A program made the position numbers and the translations under genes. DNA of 64,000 nucleotides from Dipteris shenzhenensis (Eukaryota > Polypodiophyta > Polypodiopsida > Gleicheniales), in assembly GCA_047967505.1 (NCBI GenBank), contig CM106539.1; one strand, 5' to 3'. This document shows positions 1-8,903 of the stretch, one piece after another (positions within the stretch are counted from its first letter, which is position 1; each line of letters opens with the position of its first letter). The notes under the pieces were generated by a model. It did no database searches. It saw nothing but the letters and a program-made list of their open reading frames with translations, and was not told the DNA's origin.

Positions 1-960
1 TGGCCGCCAGCCCAGGGAGGGGGTTGGGTGGGAGGAAAGGGGGTGGGAGGGGCTGGGGGTCGCGAAGGGGGGGGTGGGGAAGGGGGAGCACTGAGAGGGG
101 GAGGGGGAAGGGTGAAGAAGGGGGGAGCGCTGAGAGGGGGAGGGGGCTGGCGGCCGCAGCCGCCAGCCCAGGAAGGGGGTGGGAGGGGTGGGAGGGGTTG
201 AGAGGAGGGGAGGGGGCTGGCGGCCACGGCCGCCAGCCTGGGGAAGGGTGGGTGGGAAAGGGGGGAGGGCTCGACGGGGTCGGGAAGGAGGGGGGGGAGG
301 GTTAAGAGGGCAAGGGGGTGGGAGGGGTTGAGAGGAGGGGAGGGGGCTGGTAGCCGCGGCCGCCAGCCCGGGGGGAAAGGGAGGGAGGGCTCGGGCGGGT
401 CACCAAGGAGGGGGGGGAGGGTTGGGAGGGGGGCAAGGGGGTGGGACAGGCTGAGAGGAGGGGGGGGCTGGCGGCCCAGGGGGAAAGGGAGGGAGGGCTC
501 AGGGGGGTCGCCAAGGAGGGGGGGGGAGGGTTGAGAGGGGGGCAAAGGGGTGGGAGGGGTTGAGAGGAGGGGGGGCTGCTGGCGGCTGCGGCAGCTAGCC
601 CAGGGAAGGGGGAGTGGGGAAGAGGGTGGGAGGGTTGGGGGGGTCGCGAAGGGGGGTGGGGAAAAGGGGGGAGGGTTAAAAGGGGGTAGGGGGAAAAAGG
701 GGTAGGGGAGGAAGGGGTTAGGCGACGGGAGAGGGGGAAGGGTAGCGGGAGTGGAGGGGGAGGGGTCGACTTGGGGATTTTGGCGGAAGGAGGGGGGGAG
801 GGGAAGGGAGGGGTCAAGGGAGGAGTTTTGGCGGTGGAGGGAGGGGAGGGAAGGGGAAGGGAGGAGAGGGCTGGGTCGAGGGATGGATGGAGGGAGGGAG
901 GGAGGGGAGAGGAAGGAGAGAGAGGAGAGAGAGAGGGAGAGGAGAGGACGGAGCAGAAGG
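1..960. repeat. G-rich minisatellite with embedded palindromes
   Basis: Nearly the whole stretch is runs of GGGA and GGGG on the + strand, broken at intervals of roughly 100-200 bp by GC palindromes of the form GGCGGCCGCGGCCGCC (for example near 148-170, 220-236 and 350-366). It grades into GAGAGG repeats at 890-980. The Pro-rich or Gly/Arg-rich open frames here are composition artefacts. A longer array of the same kind lies at 18,950-20,880. In both places the array sits just upstream of a GA-rich leader of the element family described here. Confidence 0.85.
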
Positions 961-1364
961 AGAGAGAGGGGAGAGGAGGATTTGAATTACTATCACGAGC
1001 AAGAACGACAAATAAGATTTGACTTACGAGAAGAATGAAAAGGACTTACGAGAAGAATGAAAAGGACTTACGAGAATAAAAAGGACTTACGAGAATCGAG
1101 AAGAATGTTGAAGAAAGTATCAAGAAGAATGTTGAACACAAATTTGAATTCAAAAGGAACGTATGAGAAGAAAGTATAAGAAGAATGTTGAACACAAATT
1201 TGAATTCAAATTTATAATGAATTCAAATTTCCCTCTCTTTTTTGAAAATTCAAATTTATGCGTAGGAGGAGTGGGCTAGTTTTAACTCTCTCCTCATTTC
1301 ATTGAAGCAACCAAGAGCGGAAGAGAAAGGATAAGCGGAGCCTTACTTTTTTCACTTTTTCTAG
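961..1364 (+). promoter_or_regulatory. Leader/upstream region of copy A, TATA box deleted
   Basis: Short tandem units of GACTTACGAGAAGAATGAAAAG (about 1018-1100) lead into a region homologous to the promoters of copies B and C. In B and C the sequence GGGCTAGTTTTTC is followed by TTATATATA and a CATTCATTCATT tract. In copy A about 36 bp are missing between GGGCTAGTTTT and AACTCTCTCCTC (near 1281), so the TATA box is gone. The leader exon would end at 1364 in CTTTTTCTAG, before the conserved splice donor GTACTTGCA. Confidence 0.6.
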
Positions 1365-2061
1365 GTACTTGCATTCTTTTTTATTCGTCTTCTTGTAATT
1401 CTTTTTCTTTACTTACAATTCTTTTCAATTAGTTTCTTGTTAAGGTTTTTGAGTTCTATTTCTTAAAATTCGTGTTGTAATTCTTTTTCTTTACTTATAA
1501 TTCTTTTTCAATTAGTTTATTCTTAAAGTTTTTGAGGAGGGTGGTCTTTTAGAAGGCATGACAATTCTTTTTAAATTAGTTTCTTATTTGAGTTTTTGAG
1601 TTCTATTTTCATTAGTTTTTTATTTATATTTGAGTTTGTAAATTTGAGAAATGAGAGAATAGGGAGGGAGGGAAAGAGAGAAATTAAGAGAGAGAAGAGG
1701 GGCTCCTTAAATGAGAGAGGAGAGGGAGAGAGGGAGAGAGAGAGAGAGATTCACACAGAGAAGAAAGGCTCCTTAAATGAGAGAGAAGAGTAGGGAGGGA
1801 CAGAAAGAGAGAGGAGAGAGGGGGAGAGAGATTAAGAGAGAGAAGCGGGTCTCTTGGGGGCCGTGGCTGCTTGAGGGAGGGAGAGAGTAGGGAGAGAGAG
1901 GGAGAGAGAGAGAGAAAGAGAGAGAGGGAGAGAGAGAAAGAGAGAGAGAGGGAAAGAGAGAGAGGGAGAGAGAGAGAGAGAGAGATGTTTATCAGAATGA
2001 AACGTGGCGAGAGGAGAGAGGAAAAGAGAGAGAGAAAGAGAAGAGAAGAGGGAGACTTAGG

Positions 2062-2103
<42 letters not shown>

Positions 2104-2549
2104 GGGAGAGAGAGAGAGGAATGAAACTTCTGTGCTAGAGGGAGGGAGAGGGAGAGAGAGAATAAGTGGGATGAGGATAGAGAGAAAAATACTTAAGAGT
2201 TGTCAAAGAGAGCGAGAGAGAGATTAAGAGAGAGAATGAGGTGTCTTGACTATGGCTACAAAGAGATTTAGGAGTCAAGAGAGAGAGAGAGAGAGAGAGA
2301 GAGAAAGTAAAGAGAGTTTTATATATTTACATCTTTTATATTATATTTTTAAATGAGAGAGAAGAGTAGGGAGGGAAAGAAAGAGAGAGGAGAGAGGGGG
2401 AGAGAGATTAAGAGAGAGAAGCGGGTCTCTTGGGGACCGTGGCTGCTTGAGGGAGGGAGAGAGTAGGGAGAGAGAGGGAGAGAGAGAGAAAGAGAGAGAG
2501 GGAGAGAGAGAAAGAGGGAGAGAGGGAAAGAGAGAGAGGGAGAGAGAGA

Positions 2550-2587
<38 letters not shown>

Positions 2588-2661
2588 TTTATCAGAATGA
2601 AATGTGGGGAGAGGAGAGAGGAAAAGAGAGAGAGAGAGAGAAGAGAAGAGGGAGACTTAGG

Positions 2662-2729
<68 letters not shown>

Positions 2730-4034
2730 AGAGAGGGAGAGAGAGAGGGAGAGAGAGAGAGGAATGAAACTTCTGTGCTAGAGGGAGGGAGAGGGAGAGA
2801 GAGAATAAGTGGGATGAGGATAGAGAGAAAAATACTTAAGAGTTATCATAGAGAGAGAGAGAGATTAAGAGAGAGAATGAGGTGTCTTAACTATGGCTAC
2901 AAAGAGATTTAGGAGTCGAGAGAGAGAGAGAGAGAGAGAAAGTAAAGAGAGTTTTATATATTTACATATTTTATATTATACTTTTAAAAAATTATAAAAG
3001 AGTGAATTTATGGTTTGTTTTGAAGGTGAGATAATATTTTTATATATATTCATCTTTTAAATTAAAAAATGTTAACTTTTCTTTAGATACTTGTTCTTCA
3101 TTTATATCACATGCAGGTTTAGCCTCTACATCACAACCCCTTCTTTTGCATATTTAAGCCTCTTAAACCCCAGCACATTAAAATGAACACAGAAAAAGAA
3201 ATTATTTATTGCTTTTCTTCGCTTCGACGGTTGGTTTAGCATAGTTGAGCATAGATTAGATTGCCTCAGAGGAGAGACAATTCTCCAAGTTGCCAATCAA
3301 AGCCATGCTCAAATTTTTCTAACTAGTTCCTAATCATTGTCAGTCCCTTCGCTCACATGTGGTTTAACACTCATAACATGCTATTAAATAAGACCTTTTA
3401 CCATTTACCAAGAAGTTTATCAGTGGGCAAATTGCATGCACAGATATCAGTGGACAGATTACATGTCATGGGACATATTGGAGCTTGATGATTATTGGTT
3501 ATTTTTATTGCATTTATATAAATATTTAAGCTCATTTATTGTCATAAAAATACTTGTAAAGCCTTTTATGCTATTTTTTACCTTTATTGTCATATGAAGC
3601 GCCTTGTAATAAACCCGACCATCCTGACCATTCACTAATTAACGAGTATTAGTGGGATGCATAAGTGGATATCATGTGGGCTGCATAAGTGGATATCAGT
3701 GGAACAATTTTTAGTGGATAGATTGCATCAGTTGGGTATCAGTGCACAGATATCAATGGATGGACATGGATGGACAGATTACATGAATCTTCACGAAGAT
3801 TGAAGCTTTATCACTAGACGACATTTTATATTACTTGTAAAGCTTTATTGGCTAATTCTTTTACATTTGTACAAATATTTAAGCTTTGTAAAGCCTTTTA
3901 GGCTATTTCCCACATTTATTGCCATATGAAGCCTTGTAAAGCCTTTTGGGCTATTTCCCACATTTATTGTATCAAGGGTTGTATATTGTACTTTACTTGT
4001 ATGTATCTAAATTCTTCATTATCTTTTCTTGTAG
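1365..4034 (+). other. First intron of copy A (GA-rich)
   Basis: The donor is AG|GTACTTGCA at 1364/1365 and the acceptor is CTTTTCTTGTAG|GATTATGG at 4034/4035. Both are conserved in copy B. The intron has three parts: an AT-rich start with an imperfect ~85-bp repeat (CTTTACTTACAATTC and flanks, 1375-1620); a GA microsatellite block (1655-2990); and an AT-rich end (2990-4034) with repeated ATCAGTGGACAGATTACATG motifs. The GA block contains a tandem duplication of about 580-630 bp: unit 1 is about 1776-2351 and unit 2 about 2352-2987. Each ends in a TTTTATATATTTACAT tract. No exon is evident inside. Confidence 0.65.
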
Positions 4035-4038
4035 GATT

Positions 4039-4641
4039 ATGGAGCAATCAGCTAATGTGATGGCTATCCTAAATGACTCTGAGATCAAAGAATGGGTTTC
4101 TGATGTCACTTTGAATTTCAAAGGAAAGGAATATAGCTCCAATGGCTTTGGTAGGTGGACTCGATATCAAATGGGTAGAAGAGCTTGGTTTCTTCATCAA
4201 AAGGAAAAGAGACTCTTTCTACTTATGTCAAAAAGGGAGTTCAATGGTGTTGAAGATCCATGGGATGCTACTTTCTTCAAAAAAGATATGACTTCAAGCC
4301 TTGTAGTAGGCATAATAATTCAGCGAAAAGACACCTTTGTGGATATTTTAACAAAGAGTTCAGATCCTGAAGTTGGCGGTATGCATTTTATTGTGTCAAG
4401 GAGAGATGCAAAGACCTTTGTGATGCCTCCTCCTCAACCATCAAAGTTTCCAGAGCTGCAAAGGGCATTGGAGACTCTTTCATATACTTGGGAGCAATTT
4501 CCTAGTGTGGTGGCAAAAAGGATGCATGCAAAGATAATGTTTGAATACTTTCAGGATGCAGAATATGCTCCTCATATGCAAGAATCTTCACATGAAGGAG
4601 ATCAAAAAGCTCAGACTTCGATGCAGGGACAAGAAGAATAG
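4039..4641 (+). CDS. ORF1 of copy A, unknown protein, 200 aa
   Basis: The ATG lies four bases after the splice acceptor CTTTTCTTGTAG, so translation most likely starts here and not at the in-frame ATG 93 bases upstream inside the intron. The product is soluble-looking, with no signal peptide, membrane segment or zinc motif. Tryptophan-rich patches include GRWTRYQMGRRAWFLHQ (about residues 37-53) and NGVEDPWDATFF. The last 25 residues are acidic and Gln-rich. I do not recognise the family. Copy B carries a full-length homologue with about 25 substitutions; copy C carries one with a 1-base deletion near residue 160. It ends in TAG (4639-4641), and ORF2 follows in the same frame after 17 further sense codons. 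Expression as a separate protein, or joined to ORF2 by readthrough or splicing, is open. Confidence 0.6.
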   Translation: MEQSANVMAILNDSEIKEWVSDVTLNFKGKEYSSNGFGRWTRYQMGRRAWFLHQKEKRLFLLMSKREFNGVEDPWDATFFKKDMTSSLVVGIIIQRKDTFVDILTKSSDPEVGGMHFIVSRRDAKTFVMPPPQPSKFPELQRALETLSYTWEQFPSVVAKRMHAKIMFEYFQDAEYAPHMQESSHEGDQKAQTSMQGQEE

Positions 4642-4692
4642 GCACACTGTCACAAACCTGTAGAACATGAGCGCAAACTTCTAGAGCCAGAA

Positions 4693-6300
4693 ATGGTGGA
4701 TGTAACTAAGGATGATGAAAAACAAGCCTTGAGTGGACGAGAATTAGCAAAAATTGAAGAAGATCAAGGTCGATCCACTGCAGTTATGCTAGAAGCTCTT
4801 GCTAGCAAACCACGACATGAAATGCAAAAGGCTAGTACTGCAAGAGCCACGGTTCCAAGCAGTAAGAAAAGACATCGTCCCACTATAGAGAAAGATAATG
4901 TGGATGAAAAACAGTTAAAAAAAAAGAAAGATGAAGAAGACTCAGAATCCGAGGCTGAAGATGATCAGGATGAACTCACATCAATCAAAAATCTTAATAT
5001 GCGTCTTAATGAAGCAGTTACAGATGATGATGTGGGATATATCTGGGGTCAAAGGACATGGTTTGTGAATGCCAAAGATGTGGAAGCTGCAGCTCTCTTT
5101 ACTAATAGCCGAAGCCTTGATATATCCTATGCAATGCAAATATACGAGGCTTTGAGAGATGGTAAGAAACCTGTGGCAAGCAACGTGGTCTTGTGCCCAA
5201 TAATGTTTTGTCCAACCAAAAATAGTTTTCTGGATCAAATAACATTTACAGGGCCTACACATTTCGAGGAAATCTTCAGTCAATTCTTTAAAAACACTCT
5301 AAAAAATATTCCACATGAACAAGGCAAAGAGGCACAAGGAGAGAATATGCTAAAGGAAGTCAAGAAGGAATTTCTCCTTCATTGCAGATTCCAGCCCATT
5401 GATGGTCAACATTGGGCTTATGCTTGTAATCAGATCGCAAGGGAAGCAAAGGAGGGCAAAAGACTCACTCCAGAACAATTTGTAAATTTAAGCTCATTCC
5501 ATTATTATCCTGCAACAATCTGTATATTCAAGCATGAGATCAAGTATTTGATTGAGTCCGAAAGACTTAATCATTATGTCCATGGAAAGCGTAAGATATC
5601 CTCAACATCAGAGGTCTTACAGAAGGCAAGGGTGATATGGACAACATTTGGTTCTCCAAATCCTGATTTGAAGCGAAAGGTCACAAAAGCAGACGCCGAC
5701 ACACTCACAAACTTTTATACTTCTTTGAGTGCAGTTGTGCCTAGGGGAACCCAAGAGCGGGAAGAAAGTATGACAAGCCTCAAGGTGGTGAGGGACAGAT
5801 ATGCCGACTACACTTCTATCATATTTCGTCCTGTTGAAGTGTTCAATGAGATGCTTGAAATGTGCATTACTTATGAGCGTGGACAGCTGACCTATGAAGC
5901 TCCTTTGTTTATCTCCGGCAAGTCAAAGGTGATGGATAAGAAGGAGTTGATGGCAAGGATGTGGAGGCCTGTAAAATACTTACCTGATAAGTATGCATCC
6001 ATGGCAGCACAAAAAATTTTAAAGAAAGAATGGTTTTTTGGAAAAAAAGTCAAAGACCACTGCATGGAAGAATGCATCAATGTACAAGTGAGGCGTGATG
6101 CAGTGCATAGTGCCATCAAGTATTTGCTGTCAGAGAAACAAATTCCACTTAATCATTGTAACATTGACTATAATGTGGTGAAGCATATAGCTTCTTTGTC
6201 AACACCCAAGGTAAAGCTATGGGCAAACAGGTGGATTAAAAAGGATGAAGATGGGTCAGAAATAGTAACCTCTTATATGAGAAAAGAGATCCCACAATAG
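4693..6300 (+). CDS. ORF2 of copy A, unknown protein, 535 aa
   Basis: Same frame as ORF1, with the first ATG after the ORF1 stop. The N-terminal 110 residues are charged and low-complexity (a lysine run near residues 74-80, then an acidic stretch EDSESEAEDDQDE). From about residue 115 the protein looks globular, with recurrent aromatic/charged segments such as WGQRTWFVNAKDVE, DGQHWAYACNQIAREAKEGK, WRPVKYLPDKYASMAAQ and VKLWANRWIKKDEDG. I see no DDE, reverse transcriptase, helicase or integrase signature. The terminal TAG (6298-6300) is CAG in copy B, where the frame runs on into ORF3, so this stop is almost certainly a C-to-T mutation. The ancestral ORF2+ORF3 product would be about 860 residues. 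Copy C has lost ORF2 entirely. Confidence 0.6.
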   Translation: MVDVTKDDEKQALSGRELAKIEEDQGRSTAVMLEALASKPRHEMQKASTARATVPSSKKRHRPTIEKDNVDEKQLKKKKDEEDSESEAEDDQDELTSIKNLNMRLNEAVTDDDVGYIWGQRTWFVNAKDVEAAALFTNSRSLDISYAMQIYEALRDGKKPVASNVVLCPIMFCPTKNSFLDQITFTGPTHFEEIFSQFFKNTLKNIPHEQGKEAQGENMLKEVKKEFLLHCRFQPIDGQHWAYACNQIAREAKEGKRLTPEQFVNLSSFHYYPATICIFKHEIKYLIESERLNHYVHGKRKISSTSEVLQKARVIWTTFGSPNPDLKRKVTKADADTLTNFYTSLSAVVPRGTQEREESMTSLKVVRDRYADYTSIIFRPVEVFNEMLEMCITYERGQLTYEAPLFISGKSKVMDKKELMARMWRPVKYLPDKYASMAAQKILKKEWFFGKKVKDHCMEECINVQVRRDAVHSAIKYLLSEKQIPLNHCNIDYNVVKHIASLSTPKVKLWANRWIKKDEDGSEIVTSYMRKEIPQ

Positions 6301-7236
6301 GTGGTTGCATATGTGGAAAGATTAATCAGCGAGATAAGAATGCCAATAGATATGCACCAAAGCTTTCAATTCAATGTAGAGGTTATGGCAGAGTCTGGAA
6401 AGCTTGTCAACTTCAGGGGAGTCTCAGAAGATGACTTCTTCAAGAATGAGCCAGCATGGGATAAACCACAACTATTCTTTATCAATGAAGTTTCTAGCGA
6501 TGATATCCATAACTTCATTGATAGAATAGTATATACCACCATTAGCAAAGTGGCGATTTGCAACATTGTCATATTTGTTGATAAAAAAGACAAAGAAGCC
6601 ATGCAGGTTACTCTAGAGCGAGCATATTCATCAGATTTGAAGATCTATAGTGGTGTTTATGCAGCAAAGAGAGGCAAGAGAGAATGTGGCATAGCGATTC
6701 AAACTCTTGAATCATTCTTTCTGTGTATGTGGAGTCCCAACCCTGATCACTCCTTACAAAAGAACATAAGAGAGAATTCAAATAATTTGAGATTGATGCT
6801 AGAAGAGCAAGATATTCCCAGGTCCATACATTATCACAAAAACAACTATGGAAGTCCTGCAAAAAGTGGGAGTCTCTTGCTTACCATGATGGAGAATTTG
6901 CTGCCGGCAGGTTGGGAGGTCACCTTGTGCAGGATGGGATATTTATTTGAGGATCTCCTAAGAAAAGGCAACTCCACCAATATTATTGAAAATAAGCATT
7001 TCATGGCCTATTTCCAGCTTCAAGCAGATCTAACCACAGGCTATGAAAAACAGATGGACCACAAGGACACCAATGACATGGATGATTACCTTGAAGATCA
7101 TAATGTCCCAGTTGTTGATGATGAAAAGATGGACTTACATGACCCGTTCACAGAGAGGTTGGTGGATGAAGACAAACATGATGATGCCTTCTTTGATAAT
7201 TATGGCTCGGAGGGTTATGAAAAAAGGCCACTATAA
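6301..7236 (+). CDS. ORF3 of copy A: C-terminal part of the ORF2 protein, 311 codons
   Basis: This continues ORF2 in frame directly after the TAG and has no ATG of its own at the start; the first is about 13 codons in. It is therefore best read as the C-terminal part of the ORF2 protein, now cut off. Recognisable stretches shared with copy B are FFINEVSSDDIHNFIDR, a Lys/Arg-rich KRGKRECGIAIQTLESFF, and a hydrophobic SGSLLLTMMENLLPAGWEV. A very acidic tail follows (DTNDMDDYLEDHNV and later DEDKHDDAFFDNYG). It ends TAA in A and TGA in B at the same codon. A plausible donor (CG|GTATGAAC, about 7248) follows 12 bases later, so ORF3 might once have been spliced to the peptidase exons. I cannot assign a family. 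Confidence 0.5.
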   Translation: MVAYVERLISEIRMPIDMHQSFQFNVEVMAESGKLVNFRGVSEDDFFKNEPAWDKPQLFFINEVSSDDIHNFIDRIVYTTISKVAICNIVIFVDKKDKEAMQVTLERAYSSDLKIYSGVYAAKRGKRECGIAIQTLESFFLCMWSPNPDHSLQKNIRENSNNLRLMLEEQDIPRSIHYHKNNYGSPAKSGSLLLTMMENLLPAGWEVTLCRMGYLFEDLLRKGNSTNIIENKHFMAYFQLQADLTTGYEKQMDHKDTNDMDDYLEDHNVPVVDDEKMDLHDPFTERLVDEDKHDDAFFDNYGSEGYEKRPL

Positions 7237-7340
7237 CAATACTTAGCGGTATGAACTCTCTATTTCTCAACTAAATAAAATTTTTTAAATAAGATTTAAA
7301 TTTAAAGATAATGAATCTAATCTCTCATATTTGTTTACAG

Positions 7341-8444
7341 GCAATAGAGGGAGAAGAAATGGATGAAGTCAATACAGAGACACTCCCTTCTACTTCAACA
7401 ATGCAACCACCTCTAAATTTGATTGAAAAATCAAATTTAGCTGCATTGGATAAAATGGAGAGCTCATTTGAAGTTAGGATCGTTTTGAAACGAGAACCTC
7501 AGTATTTAAGCTTTGGTAGAGAGGAGGTTTCAATCCTCTCCAATCCTTTAAAAGAGGTTAATGACAATGTTATCTTGGCCATTATCAGGTAATGTTTATT
7601 TATTTATTGCTACTTCAATAAGCTAACATTTGTTTATTTATTCACAGTTCAGTTATATATCAGTTTCCTAGTGCAGAATATGCAAATCAATTCTATGAGC
7701 TAATGTTTGTTTATTTCTTGGTGCAGTGTAGTTATTTCTCAGCTTCCTAGTACAGTGCAGCATCGTGTCTACATGCTCGATGCTCTCCTTTCTTCTATTC
7801 TTAGCTCTCCTCAAAAGACTATAGAAGATGTTTGTACCTGGTTAAGCCCTTTGAATTTAGATGGGGTGCGAGTCATCTTAATGTCTTATCATGAGGCGTA
7901 AGTATCAACTCTAACCTTATTTTTACTATTTCTTTGGCAAGTTTGTGTAAAACAATAATCATTTTTATTTTGTTCGTGTAGCTCACATTGGAGTCTGATC
8001 TTCTGGGACCTTGAACTCAACCATTTATGGTTTGTGAATTCAATAGAAGGCTATCATGCCAACTCCCCAAGGTAATTATTCTCTTAATATTTTTGATACT
8101 TTCTTATTTTGTATCTTATGATCATGACATATTAATATATTTCATATGTCATGCTGGACAGTGCTGCATATCGGCTTGTATCTGCTGTGAGAACAACCAC
8201 GGAGCAACAAGATCAAGTAGAATTCAAAAGACGTCTGCCAGTGGAGCAAAAAGATGGACACAGCTGTGGGTGGAGAGTTGCCTACAACTGCATGTTGTTT
8301 CTTAGAGAGATTTTTGATTTGGAGTTACCAGTCAAAATGGAATCATATACAGAAGCTGATCTGCTAGCATTTCGGGCTGAGAGTATTCAGCATCTAATTA
8401 CTACCATTGGGAAACAACATGAAAATATGACTACATTGCAGCAT
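7341..8444 (+). CDS. Ulp1-like cysteine peptidase module 1 of copy A (four exons)
   Basis: Inferred exons are 7341-7588, 7727-7897, 7982-8071 and 8162-8444. All have GT..AG introns of 85-140 bp, and phases agree throughout. Exon a encodes SSFEVRIVLKREPQYLSFG. Exon b encodes RVYMLDALLSSILSS and TIEDVCTWL. Exon c carries SHWSLIFWDLELNHLWFVNS. Exon d carries VEQKDGHSCGWRVAYNCM. Known of the family: C48/Ulp1 peptidases use His (HW), Asp (DS), Gln and Cys. Here His to the DS-equivalent position is 17 residues, that position to Cys is 46, and Gln to Cys is 6; yeast Ulp1 has 17, 49 and 6. The Asp is Asn (FVNS). Exon a lacks 29 codons present in B. Likely a SUMO/ubiquitin-like deconjugase or polyprotein protease; the substrate is unknown. 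Confidence 0.65.
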
Positions 8445-8903
8445 GTATAAAACCTTATCTTTATACTTGTATGCTTGTTCCAGCCTTTAATTGGGATGTG
8501 TAAATCTCATAACTTTTTTATATTTTCTTCCAAGAGGAGAAGAGACTGAGTCTAATGAAAGCATGCTATCTTTATACTTTTATGATTATTTAAACCATTA
8601 ATTTTATTTGGGATGTGTAAATCTCATAACTTGTCTAATGGAAGCATGCTATCTTTATACTTCTATGATTATTTAAACCATTATTTTTATTTGGGATGTG
8701 TAAATCTCATAACTTTTTAAATTTTTCATCCAAGAGGAGGAGAGACTCACTCTAATGAAAGCGTGTATGAAACCTTTTTAAATTTTTGCTCCAAGCAGAG
8801 GAGAGACTTACACTAATGAAAGCATGTATGAAAGCTTATCTGCTTGTTTAAGCCTTTATTTGGGATGTGTACATCGCATAAATTTTTTATATTTTTATGG
8901 CAG
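8445..8903 (+). other. Intron between peptidase modules 1 and 2 with decayed tail repeats
   Basis: The donor is CAT|GTATAA and the acceptor ATGGCAG|AAGGAGG, both in phase 0. Inside are four imperfect repeats of about 60-110 bp containing AGGAGAAGAGACTGAGTCTA, TGAAAGCATG and GGGATGTGTAAATCTC. The GAGACTGAGTCTA..TGAAAGCA part resembles the coding tail after module 3 (about 10,225-10,250). Each module may therefore once have had such a tail. Confidence 0.5.

Noticed and set aside
302-817. Long Pro-rich and Gly/Arg-rich open frames at 1-1,040 and 18,880-21,160
   Set aside because: They mirror GGGGA repeats on both strands; length is due to lack of stop codons in G-rich repeats, with no non-repetitive protein sequence.
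1871-2767. Arg/Glu-rich (RERERE) and Ser/Leu-rich (SLSLSL) frames in the GA/TC blocks of all copies
   Set aside because: Direct translation of (GA)n/(TC)n microsatellites inside the first intron.
3946-4038. Upstream in-frame ATG giving a hydrophobic N-terminus for ORF1 (LYIVLYLYVSKFFIIFSC), like a signal anchor
   Set aside because: It is the polypyrimidine-rich end of the first intron. The acceptor CTTTTCTTGTAG lies four bases before the better ATG, and the hydrophobic stretch is the same AT-rich intron sequence in all copies.
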